From Stomorhina lunata (Eukaryota > Arthropoda > Insecta > Diptera > Rhiniidae), in NCBI GenBank assembly GCA_933228675.1, contig OW121741.1:75568629-75632628 (forward strand): 64,000 nt of DNA, read 5' to 3'. The notes under the pieces are model-generated. The model made no database searches. It was not told where the DNA came from and worked only from the letters and a program-made list of their open reading frames with translations. Positions 37,059 through 49,500 of this stretch are shown piece after piece (within the stretch, counting starts at the first letter, position 1; the number at the start of each line of letters is the position of its first letter). Made by a program: the position numbers and the translations under genes.

Positions 37059-37258
37059 NNNNNNNNNNNNNNNNNNNNNNNNNNNNNNNNNNNNNNNNNN
37101 NNNNNNNNNNNNNNNNNNNNNNNNNNNNNNNNNNNNNNNNNNNNNNNNNNNNNNNNNNNNNNNNNNNNNNNNNNNNNNNNNNNNNNNNNNNNNNNNNNNN
37201 NNNNNNNNNNNNNNNNNNNNNNNNNNNNNNNNNNNNNNNNNNNNNNNNNNNNNNNNNN
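37059..37258. other. Assembly gap, 200 N
   Basis: Exactly 200 undetermined bases, a round size that usually marks a gap of unknown length. Sequence on the left is 29-bp satellite; on the right, 11-bp satellite B. The junction between the two is not known. Confidence 0.98.
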
Positions 37259-40200
37259 TAGTCTAGTCATAGTCTAGTCATAGTCTAGTCATAGTCTAGT
37301 CATAGTCTAGTCATAGTCTAGTCATAGTCTAGTCATAGTCTAGTCATAGTCTAGTCATAGTCTAGTCATAGTCTAGTCATAGTCTAGTCATAGTCTAGTC
37401 ATAGTCTAGTCATAGTCTAGTCATAGTCTAGTCATAGTCTAGTCATAGTCTAGTCATAGTCTAGTCATAGTCTAGTCATAGTCTAGTCATAGTCTAGTCA
37501 TAGTCTAGTCATAGTCTAGTCATAGTCTAGTCATAGTCTAGTCATAGTCTAGTCATAGTCTAGTCATAGTCTAGTCATAGTCTAGTCATAGTCTAGTCAT
37601 AGTCTAGTCATAGTCTAGTCATAGTCTAGTCATAGTCTAGTCATAGTCTAGTCATAGTCTAGTCATAGTCTAGTCATAGTCTAGTCATAGTCTAGTCATA
37701 GTCTAGTCATAGTCTAGTCATAGTCTAGTCATAGTCTAGTCATAGTCTAGTCATAGTCTAGTCATAGTCTAGTCATAGTCTAGTCATAGTCTAGTCATAG
37801 TCTAGTCATAGTCTAGTCATAGTCTAGTCATAGTCTAGTCATAGTCTAGTCATAGTCTAGTCATAGTCTAGTCATAGTCTAGTCATAGTCTAGTCATAGT
37901 CTAGTCATAGTCTAGTCATAGTCTAGTCATAGTCTAGTCATAGTCTAGTCATAGTCTAGTCATAGTCTAGTCATAGTCTAGTCATAGTCTAGTCATAGTC
38001 TAGTCATAGTCTAGTCATAGTCTAGTCATAGTCTAGTCATAGTCTAGTCATAGTCTAGTCATAGTCTAGTCATAGTCTAGTCATAGTCTAGTCATAGTCT
38101 AGTCATAGTCTAGTCATAGTCTAGTCATAGTCTAGTCATAGTCTAGTCATAGTCTAGTCATAGTCTAGTCATAGTCTAGTCATAGTCTAGTCATAGTCTA
38201 GTCATAGTCTAGTCATAGTCTAGTCATAGTCTAGTCATAGTCTAGTCATAGTCTAGTCATAGTCTAGTCATAGTCTAGTCATAGTCTAGTCATAGTCTAG
38301 TCATAGTCTAGTCATAGTCTAGTCATAGTCTAGTCATAGTCTAGTCATAGTCTAGTCATAGTCTAGTCATAGTCTAGTCATAGTCTAGTCATAGTCTAGT
38401 CATAGTCTAGTCATAGTCTAGTCATAGTCTAGTCATAGTCTAGTCATAGTCTAGTCATAGTCTAGTCATAGTCTAGTCATAGTCTAGTCATAGTCTAGTC
38501 ATAGTCTAGTCATAGTCTAGTCATAGTCTAGTCATAGTCTAGTCATAGTCTAGTCATAGTCTAGTCATAGTCTAGTCATAGTCTAGTCATAGTCTAGTCA
38601 TAGTCTAGTCATAGTCTAGTCATAGTCTAGTCATAGTCTAGTCATAGTCTAGTCATAGTCTAGTCATAGTCTAGTCATAGTCTAGTCATAGTCTAGTCAT
38701 AGTCTAGTCATAGTCTAGTCATAGTCTAGTCATAGTCTAGTCATAGTCTAGTCATAGTCTAGTCATAGTCTAGTCATAGTCTAGTCATAGTCTAGTCATA
38801 GTCTAGTCATAGTCTAGTCATAGTCTAGTCATAGTCTAGTCATAGTCTAGTCATAGTCTAGTCATAGTCTAGTCATAGTCTAGTCATAGTCTAGTCATAG
38901 TCTAGTCATAGTCTAGTCATAGTCTAGTCATAGTCTAGTCATAGTCTAGTCATAGTCTAGTCATAGTCTAGTCATAGTCTAGTCATAGTCTAGTCATAGT
39001 CTAGTCATAGTCTAGTCATAGTCTAGTCATAGTCTAGTCATAGTCTAGTCATAGTCTAGTCATAGTCTAGTCATAGTCTAGTCATAGTCTAGTCATAGTC
39101 TAGTCATAGTCTAGTCATAGTCTAGTCATAGTCTAGTCATAGTCTAGTCATAGTCTAGTCATAGTCTAGTCATAGTCTAGTCATAGTCTAGTCATAGTCT
39201 AGTCATAGTCTAGTCATAGTCTAGTCATAGTCTAGTCATAGTCTAGTCATAGTCTAGTCATAGTCTAGTCATAGTCTAGTCATAGTCTAGTCATAGTCTA
39301 GTCATAGTCTAGTCATAGTCTAGTCATAGTCTAGTCATAGTCTAGTCATAGTCTAGTCATAGTCTAGTCATAGTCTAGTCATAGTCTAGTCATAGTCTAG
39401 TCATAGTCTAGTCATAGTCTAGTCATAGTCTAGTCATAGTCTAGTCATAGTCTAGTCATAGTCTAGTCATAGTCTAGTCATAGTCTAGTCATAGTCTAGT
39501 CATAGTCTAGTCATAGTCTAGTCATAGTCTAGTCATAGTCTAGTCATAGTCTAGTCATAGTCTAGTCATAGTCTAGTCATAGTCTAGTCATAGTCTAGTC
39601 ATAGTCTAGTCATAGTCTAGTCATAGTCTAGTCATAGTCTAGTCATAGTCTAGTCATAGTCTAGTCATAGTCTAGTCATAGTCTAGTCATAGTCTAGTCA
39701 TAGTCTAGTCATAGTCTAGTCATAGTCTAGTCATAGTCTAGTCATAGTCTAGTCATAGTCTAGTCATAGTCTAGTCATAGTCTAGTCATAGTCTAGTCAT
39801 AGTCTAGTCATAGTCTAGTCATAGTCTAGTCATAGTCTAGTCATAGTCTAGTCATAGTCTAGTCATAGTCTAGTCATAGTCTAGTCATAGTCTAGTCATA
39901 GTCTAGTCATAGTCTAGTCATAGTCTAGTCATAGTCTAGTCATAGTCTAGTCATAGTCTAGTCATAGTCTAGTCATAGTCTAGTCATAGTCTAGTCATAG
40001 TCTAGTCATAGTCTAGTCATAGTCTAGTCATAGTCTAGTCATAGTCTAGTCATAGTCTAGTCATAGTCTAGTCATAGTCTAGTCATAGTCTAGTCATAGT
40101 CTAGTCATAGTCTAGTCATAGTCTAGTCATAGTCTAGTCATAGTCTAGTCATAGTCTAGTCATAGTCTAGTCATAGTCTAGTCATAGTCTAGTCATAGTC

Positions 40201-42258
40201 TAGTCATAGTCTAGTCATAGTCTAGTCATAGTCTAGTCATAGTCTAGTCATAGTCTAGTCATAGTCTAGTCATAGTCTAGTCATAGTCTAGTCATAGTCT
40301 AGTCATAGTCTAGTCATAGTCTAGTCATAGTCTAGTCATAGTCTAGTCATAGTCTAGTCATAGTCTAGTCATAGTCTAGTCATAGTCTAGTCATAGTCTA
40401 GTCATAGTCTAGTCATAGTCTAGTCATAGTCTAGTCATAGTCTAGTCATAGTCTAGTCATAGTCTAGTCATAGTCTAGTCATAGTCTAGTCATAGTCTAG
40501 TCATAGTCTAGTCATAGTCTAGTCATAGTCTAGTCATAGTCTAGTCATAGTCTAGTCATAGTCTAGTCATAGTCTAGTCATAGTCTAGTCATAGTCTAGT
40601 CATAGTCTAGTCATAGTCTAGTCATAGTCTAGTCATAGTCTAGTCATAGTCTAGTCATAGTCTAGTCATAGTCTAGTCATAGTCTAGTCATAGTCTAGTC
40701 ATAGTCTAGTCATAGTCTAGTCATAGTCTAGTCATAGTCTAGTCATAGTCTAGTCATAGTCTAGTCATAGTCTAGTCATAGTCTAGTCATAGTCTAGTCA
40801 TAGTCTAGTCATAGTCTAGTCATAGTCTAGTCATAGTCTAGTCATAGTCTAGTCATAGTCTAGTCATAGTCTAGTCATAGTCTAGTCATAGTCTAGTCAT
40901 AGTCTAGTCATAGTCTAGTCATAGTCTAGTCATAGTCTAGTCATAGTCTAGTCATAGTCTAGTCATAGTCTAGTCATAGTCTAGTCATAGTCTAGTCATA
41001 GTCTAGTCATAGTCTAGTCATAGTCTAGTCATAGTCTAGTCATAGTCTAGTCATAGTCTAGTCATAGTCTAGTCATAGTCTAGTCATAGTCTAGTCATAG
41101 TCTAGTCATAGTCTAGTCATAGTCTAGTCATAGTCTAGTCATAGTCTAGTCATAGTCTAGTCATAGTCTAGTCATAGTCTAGTCATAGTCTAGTCATAGT
41201 CTAGTCATAGTCTAGTCATAGTCTAGTCATAGTCTAGTCATAGTCTAGTCATAGTCTAGTCATAGTCTAGTCATAGTCTAGTCATAGTCTAGTCATAGTC
41301 TAGTCATAGTCTAGTCATAGTCTAGTCATAGTCTAGTCATAGTCTAGTCATAGTCTAGTCATAGTCTAGTCATAGTCTAGTCATAGTCTAGTCATAGTCT
41401 AGTCATAGTCTAGTCATAGTCTAGTCATAGTCTAGTCATAGTCTAGTCATAGTCTAGTCATAGTCTAGTCATAGTCTAGTCATAGTCTAGTCATAGTCTA
41501 GTCATAGTCTAGTCATAGTCTAGTCATAGTCTAGTCATAGTCTAGTCATAGTCTAGTCATAGTCTAGTCATAGTCTAGTCATAGTCTAGTCATAGTCTAG
41601 TCATAGTCTAGTCATAGTCTAGTCATAGTCTAGTCATAGTCTAGTCATAGTCTAGTCATAGTCTAGTCATAGTCTAGTCATAGTCTAGTCATAGTCTAGT
41701 CATAGTCTAGTCATAGTCTAGTCATAGTCTAGTCATAGTCTAGTCATAGTCTAGTCATAGTCTAGTCATAGTCTAGTCATAGTCTAGTCATAGTCTAGTC
41801 ATAGTCTAGTCATAGTCTAGTCATAGTCTAGTCATAGTCTAGTCATAGTCTAGTCATAGTCTAGTCATAGTCTAGTCATAGTCTAGTCATAGTCTAGTCA
41901 TAGTCTAGTCATAGTCTAGTCATAGTCTAGTCATAGTCTAGTCATAGTCTAGTCATAGTCTAGTCATAGTCTAGTCATAGTCTAGTCATAGTCTAGTCAT
42001 AGTCTAGTCATAGTCTAGTCATAGTCTAGTCATAGTCTAGTCATAGTCTAGTCATAGTCTAGTCATAGTCTAGTCATAGTCTAGTCATAGTCTAGTCATA
42101 GTCTAGTCATAGTCTAGTCATAGTCTAGTCATAGTCTAGTCATAGTCTAGTCATAGTCTAGTCATAGTCTAGTCATAGTCTAGTCATAGTCTAGTCATAG
42201 TCTAGTCATAGTCTAGTCATAGTCTAGTCATAGTCTAGTCATAGTCTAGTCATAGTCT
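37259..42258. repeat. 11-bp satellite B, unit TAGTCTAGTCA, about 450 copies
   Basis: A 5.0-kb tandem array with no sequence variant that I could find by eye until the last unit (CATAGTCTGCTC near 42250). It shares a TCTAGT core and the 11-bp period with satellite A but is a distinct unit. No reading frame is open because TAG recurs in all frames. Confidence 0.97.
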
Positions 42259-43562
42259 GCTCATTTATAATGAAAATATTAAAGATGAAAGCGAACTTAG
42301 TGAGAGTTATACCTAAATTATTTACTATTATTTGAAAAACAGTTTTCTAAAACTAACACCCCTTTTTCGGATTCGGAAGTGGCAATAAATATTTAAAATG
42401 CCACAAACAGTTTATGCCTTAAATGGATTCAATGAATATTTAAGAAAAAAAACATAAATCGATTAAATTTACTGTCATTTTTAAGCATTAAAATAAAATA
42501 TTTTTTGACACATTTACCAAAACACGTACTTGAATTTATAATCACCCCATACTACCCGAGAGGGTGGAATGGGTAACATCAAATCATTCGAGTGTCTATT
42601 AGGGAAATTTCGTGAATTAAGAAAAATAACATTTGAATTCTGTCAGTTGTTGTTATTACCGATTTTAAAAGTAGAGAATGTTTTTTCGGGGACGTGTCAA
42701 TTGATGAGAACAATTATGTAAATTACATTTAATTTTTTTTCTTCATATTTCTTTTTTCATTTTACCAGAAATTTACTGCCATTTTATTGTATTTTAATAC
42801 GAAATTTCTTTTTTCTTCTTATTTGAGTGTAAAGAAGGAACCTTTTTGGTTGTTATTACGACCATTTAAGCCCTGACTGGGTACAATGAATTTTAAGTAG
42901 TTTTATTTTTCATATTTTTTTCGGTGTTTTTTATTTTTTATTTTATTTTTAGCATGTTTACAATATTTTACATTTATTTCCAATTTGTTTAATTCAAATT
43001 TGATTTTTTGCTCTGCATTTTCATTCGAAATTTTTAAGCGACTGTTATTTTTGATAAAATTTATTCAGTTTTTTTCGTATACAAATTTTTAGCCATATTT
43101 TATGTTTTACTCGCGGTATTATGCAAATGAGAACATGTCTACTTCATGTTACTCTGTCTACTCCTGCAGCTCCTCCTGCTACTGTGGCTCAATTTGAAGT
43201 TGAAGTCGTCGTCGTAGTCGCCATCGTCTTTATAGTCCTCCTCATTTAGTTTCTTCAATTTGATATGACTTAAAATATTATTTTTCATAAATTGTTGGCA
43301 AGTCATTCATAAATATCGAGAATACAATATTGGGAAACCAATTCAACCGACCCTTATAATGCACACGATGACCACCATATTTTGTTGTTCTTTTCCAACA
43401 ATAACCAATTTTTTTGTTTAGCAATGAATATAGAATTCGATGAAAAATGTAAAAATATATGATGACAGTTAACCATAAATTTTATACTTATACCCAATTA
43501 TTAGAAGAGGTTTTCTGCGAATAGGTCAATGCTACAAATAAATCAAGTGCGATATTAATGAA
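42259..43562. other. AT-rich unique DNA, no gene recognised
   Basis: T-rich with a short GTCGTCGTAGTCGCC patch near 43205. No gene is supported. The right end passes into diverged 31-bp units. Confidence 0.5.
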
Positions 43563-46500
43563 AAAAATTCCTATAAAAATAGGAAATTTTTTAAAAATTT
43601 TCCATAATAATAGGAAATTTTTTAAAAATTTCCTATAATAATAGGAAATTTTTTAAAAATTTCCTATAATAATAGGAAATTTTTGAAAAATTTCCTATAA
43701 AAATAGGAAATTTTTGAAAAATTTTCTATAAAAATAGGAAATTTTTGAAAAATTTCCTATAAAAATAGGAAATTTTTGAAAAATTTCCTATAAAAATAGG
43801 AACTTTTTGAAAAACTTCCTATAAAAATAGGAAATTTTTGAAAAATTTCCTATAAAAATAGGAAATTTTTGAAAAATTTCCTATAAAATAGGAAATTTTT
43901 GAAAAATAAACTATAAAAATAGGAAATTTTTGAAAAATTTCCTCTAAAAATAAGAAATTTTTGAAAAATGTAATATAAAAATGGGAAATTTTTTAAAAAT
44001 TTCCTATAACAATAGGAAATTTTTGAAAAATTTCCTATAAAAATAGGAAATTTTTGAAAATTTTCCTATAAAAATAGGAAATTTTTGAAAATTTTCCTAT
44101 AAAAATAGGAAATTTTTGAAAAATTTCCTTTTAAAATAGGAAATTTTTGAAAAATTTCCTATAAAAATAGGAAATTTTTGAAAAATTTCCTATAAAAATA
44201 GGAAATTTTTGAAAAATTTTCTATAAAAATAGGAAATTTTTGAAAAATTTCCTATAAAAATAGGAAATTTTTGAAAAATTTCCTATAAAAATAGGAAATT
44301 TTTGAAAAATTTCCTATAAAAATAGGAAATTTTTTAAAAATTTCCTATAAAAATAGGAAATTTTTGAAAAATTTCCTATAAAAATAGGAAATTTTTGAAA
44401 AATTTCCTATAAAAATAGGAAAATTTTGAAAAATTTCCTGTAAAAATAGGAAATTTTTGAAAAATTTCCTATAAAAATAGGAAATTTTTGAAAAATTTCC
44501 TATAAAAATAGGAAATTTTTGAAAAATTTCCTATAAAAATAGGAAATTTTTGAAAAATTTCCTATAAAAATAGGAAATTTTTGAAAAATTTCCTATAAAA
44601 ATAGGAATTTTTTGAAAAATTTCCTATAAAAATAGGAAATTTTTGAAAAATTTCCTATAAAAATAGGAAATTTTTGAAAAATTTCCTATAAAAATAGGAA
44701 ATTTTTGAAAAATTTCCTATAAAAATAGGAAATTTTTGAAAAATTTCCTATAAAAATAGGAAATTTTTGAAAAATTTCCTATAAAAATAGGAAATTTTTG
44801 AAAAATTTCCTTTAAAAATAGGAAATTTTTGAAAAATTTCCTTTAAAAATAGGAAATTTTTGAAAAATTTCCTTTAAAAATAGGAAATTTTTGAAAAATT
44901 TCCTTTAAAAATAGGAAATTTTTGAAAAATTTCCTATAAAAATAGGAAATTTTTGAAAAATTTCCTGTAAAAATAGGAAATTTTTGAAAAATTTCCTATA
45001 AAAATAGGAAATTTTTGAAAAATTTCCTATAAAAATAGGAATTTTTTGAAAATTTTCCTATAAAAATAGGAATTTTTTGAAAAATTTCCTATAAAAATAG
45101 GAAATTTTTGAAAAATTTCCTATAAAAATAGGAAATTTTTGAAAAATTTCCTATAAAAATAGGAAATTTTTGAAAAATTTCCTATAAAAATAGGAAATTT
45201 TTGAAAAATTTCCTATAAAAATAGGAAATTTTTGAAAAATTTCCTATAAAAATAGGAAATCTTTGAAAAATTTCCTATAAAAATAGGAAATCTTTGAAAA
45301 ATTTCCTATAAAAATAGGAAATTTTTGAAAAATTTCCTATAAAAATAGGAAATTTTTGAAAAATTTCCTATAAAAATAGCAAATTTTTGAAAAATTTCCT
45401 ATAAAAATAGGAAATTTTTGAAAAATTTCCTATAAAAATAGGAAATTTTTGAAAAATTTCCTATAAAAATAGGAAATTTTTGAAAAATTTCCTATAAAAA
45501 TAGGAAACTTTTGAAAAATTTCCTATAAAAATAGGAAATTTTTGAAAAATTTCCTATAAAAATAGGAAATTTTTGAAAAATTTCCTATAAAAATAGGAAA
45601 CTTTTGAAAAATTTCCTATAAAAATAGGAAATTTTTGAAAAATTTCCTATAAAAATAGGAATTTTTTGAAAAATTTCCTATAAAAATAGGAAATTTTTGA
45701 AAAATTTCCTATAAAAATAGGAAATTTTTGAAAAATTTCCTATAAAAATAGGAAATTTTTGAAAAATTTCCTATAAAAATAGGAAATTTTTGAAAAATTT
45801 CCTATAAAAATAGGAAATTTTTGAAAAATTTCCTATAAAAATAGGAAATTTTTGAAAATTTCCTATAAAAATAGGAAATTTTTGAAAAATTTCCTATAAA
45901 AATAGGAAATTTTTGAAAAATTTCCTATAAAAATAGGAAATTTTTGAAAAATTTCCTATAAAAATAGGAAATTTTTGAAAAATTTCCTATAAAAATAGGA
46001 AATTTTTGAAAAATTTCCTATAAAAATAGGAAATTTTTGAAAAATTTCCTATAAAAATAGGAAATTTTTGAAAAATTTCCTATAAATATAGGAAATTTTG
46101 AAAAATTTCCTATAAAAATAGGAAATTTTTGAAAAATTTCCTATAAAAATAGGAAATTTTTGAAAATTTCCTATAAAAATAGGAAATTTTTGAAAAATTT
46201 CCTATAAAAATAGGAAATTTTTGAAAAATTTCCTATAAAAATAGGAAATTTTTGAAAAATTTTCTATAAAAATAGGAAATTTTTGAAAAATTTCCTATAA
46301 AAATAGGAAATTTTTGAAAAATTTCCTATAAAAATAGGAAATTTTGAAAAATTTCCTTTAAAAATAGGAAATTTTTGAAAAATTTCCTATAAAAATAAGT
46401 AATTTTTTGAAAAATTTCCTATAAAAATAGGAAATTTTTGAAAAATTTCCTATAAAAAATAGGAAATTTTTGAAAAATTTCCTATAAAAATAGGAAATTT

Positions 46501-49500
46501 TTGAAAAATTTCCTATAAAAATAGGAAATTTTTGAAAAATTTCCTATAAAAATAGGAAATTTTTGAAAAATTTCCTATAAAAAATAGGAAATTTTTGAAA
46601 AATTTCCTATAAAAATAGGAAATTTTTGAAAAATTTCCTATAAAAATAGGAAATTTTTGAAAAATTTCCTATAAAATAGGAAATTTTTGAAAATTTCCTA
46701 TAAAAATAGGAAATTTTTGAAAAATTTCCTATAAAAATAGGAAATTTTTGAAAAATTTCCTATAAAAATAGGAAATTTTTGAAAAATTTCCTATAAAAAA
46801 TAGGAAATTTTTGAAAAATTTCCTATAAAAATAGGAAATTTTGAAAAATTTCCTATAAAAATAGGAAATTTTTGAAAAATTTCCTATAAAAATAGGAAAT
46901 TTTTGAAAAATTTCCTATAAAAAATAGGAAATTTTTGAAAAATTTCCTATAAAAATAGGAATTTTTGAAAAATTTCCTATAAAAATAGGAAATTTTTGAA
47001 AAATTTCCTATAAAAATAGGAAATTTTTGAAAAATTTCCTATAAAAATAGGGAAATTTTTGAAAAATTTCCTATAAAAATAGGAAATTTTTGAAAATTTC
47101 CTATAAAAATAGGAAATTTTGAAAAATTTCCTATAAAAATAGGAAATTTTTGAAAAATTTCCTATAAAAATAGGAAATTTTTTAAAAATTTCCTATAAAA
47201 ATAGGAAATTTTTGAAAAATTTCCTATAAAAATAGGAAATTTTTGAAAAATTTCCTATAAAAATAGGAAAATTTTGAAAAATTTCCTGTAAAAATAGGAA
47301 ATTTTTGAAAAATTTCCTATAAAAATAGGAAATTTTTGAAAAATTTCCTATAAAAATAGGAAATTTTTGAAAAATTTCCTATAAAAATAGGAAATTTTTG
47401 AAAAATTTCCTATAAAAATAGGAAATTTTTGAAAAATTTCCTATAAAAATAGGAATTTTTTTGAAAAATTTCCTATAAAAATAGGAAATTTTTGAAAAAT
47501 TTCCTATAAAAATAGGAAATTTTTGAAAAATTTCCTATAAAAATAGGAAATTTTTGAAAAATTTCCTATAAAAATAGGAAATTTTTGAAAAATTTCCTAT
47601 AAAAATAGGAAATTTTTTGAAAAATTTCCTATAAAAATAGGAAATTTTTGAAAAATTTCCTTTAAAAATAGGAAATTTTTGAAAAATTTCCTTTAAAAAT
47701 AGGAAATTTTTGAAAAATTTCCTTTAAAAATAGAAATTTTTGAAAAATTTCCTTTAAAAATAGGAAATTTTTTGAAAAATTTCCTATAAAAATAGGAAAT
47801 TTTTGAAAAATTTCCTGTAAAAATAGGAAATTTTTGAAAAATTTCCTATAAAAATAGGAAATTTTTGAAAAATTTCCTATAAAAATAGGGGGAAATTTTT
47901 TGAAAATTTTCCTATAAAAATAGGAATTTTTTGAAAAATTTCCTATAAAAATAGGAAATTTTTGAAAAATTTCCTATAAAAATAGGAAATTTTTGAAAAA
48001 TTTCCTATAAAAATAGGAAATTTTTGAAAAATTTTCTTTAAAAATAGGAAATTTTTGAAAAACTTCCTATAAAAATAGGAAATTTTTGAAAAAATTCCTA
48101 TAAAAATAGGAAATCTTTGAAAAATTTCCTATAAAAAATAGGAAATTTTTGAAAAATTTCCTATAAAAATAGGAAATTTTTGAAAAATTTCCTATAAAAA
48201 TAGCAAATTTTTGAAAAATTTCCTATAAAAATAGGAAATTTTTGAAAAATTTCCTATAAAAATAGGAAATTTTTGAAAAATTTCCTATAAAAATAGGAAA
48301 TTTTGAAAAATTTCCTATAAAAATAGGAAACTTTTGAAAAATTTCCTATAAAAATAGGAAATTTTTGAAAAATTTCCTATAAAAATAGGAAATTTTTGAA
48401 AAATTTCCTATAAAAATAGGAAACTTTGAAAAATTTCCTATAAAAATAGGAAATTTTTGAAAAATTTCCTATAAAAATAGGAATTTTTTGAAAAATTTCC
48501 TATAAAAATAGGAAATTTTTGAAAAATTTCCTATAAAAATAGGAATTTTTGAAAAATTTCCTATAAAAATAGGAAATTTTTGAAAAATTTCCTATAAAAA
48601 TAGGAAATTTTTGAAAAATTTCCTATAAAAATAGGAAATTTTTGAAAAATTTCCTATAAAAATAGGAAATTTTTGAAAAATTTCCTATAAAAATAGGAAA
48701 TTTTTGAAAAATTTCCTATAAAAATAGGAAATTTTTGAAAAATTTCCTATAAAAATAGGAAATTTTTGAAAAATTTCCTATAAAAATAGGAAATTTTTGA
48801 AAAATTTCCTATAAAAATAGGAAATTTTTGAAAAATTTCCTATAAAAATAGGAAATTTTTGAAAAATTTCCTATAAAAATAGGAAATTTTTGAAAAAATT
48901 TCCTATAAATATAGGAAATTTTTGAAAAATTTCCTATAAAAATAGGAAATTTTTGAAAAATTTCCTATAAAAATAGGAAATTTTTGAAAAATTTCCTATA
49001 AAAATAGGAAATTTTTGAAAAATTTCCTATAAAAATAGGAAATTTTTGAAAAATTTTCTATAAAAATAGGAAATTTTTGAAAAATTTCCTATAAAAATAG
49101 GAAATTTTTGAAAAATTTCCTATAAAAATAGGAAATTTTTGAAAAATTTCCTTTAAAAATAGGAAATTTTTGAAAAATTTCCTATAAAAATTAAGTAATT
49201 TTTGAAAAATTTCCTATAAAAATAGGAAATTTTTGAAAAATTTCCTATAAAAATAGGAAATTTTTGAAAAAATTTCCTATAAAAATAGGAAATTTTTGAA
49301 AAATTTCCTATAAAAATAGGAAATTTTTGAAAAATTTCCTATAAAAATAGGAAATTTTTGAAAAATTTCCTATAAAAATAGGAAATTTTTGAAAAATTTC
49401 CTATAAAAATAGGAAATTTTTGAAAAATTTCCTATAAAAATAGGAAATTTTTGAAAAATTTCCTATAAAAATAGGAAATTTTTGAAAAATTTCCTATAAA

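Noticed and set aside
37015..37270. Open frames spanning the N run
   Set aside because: They are made of undetermined bases in an assembly gap.
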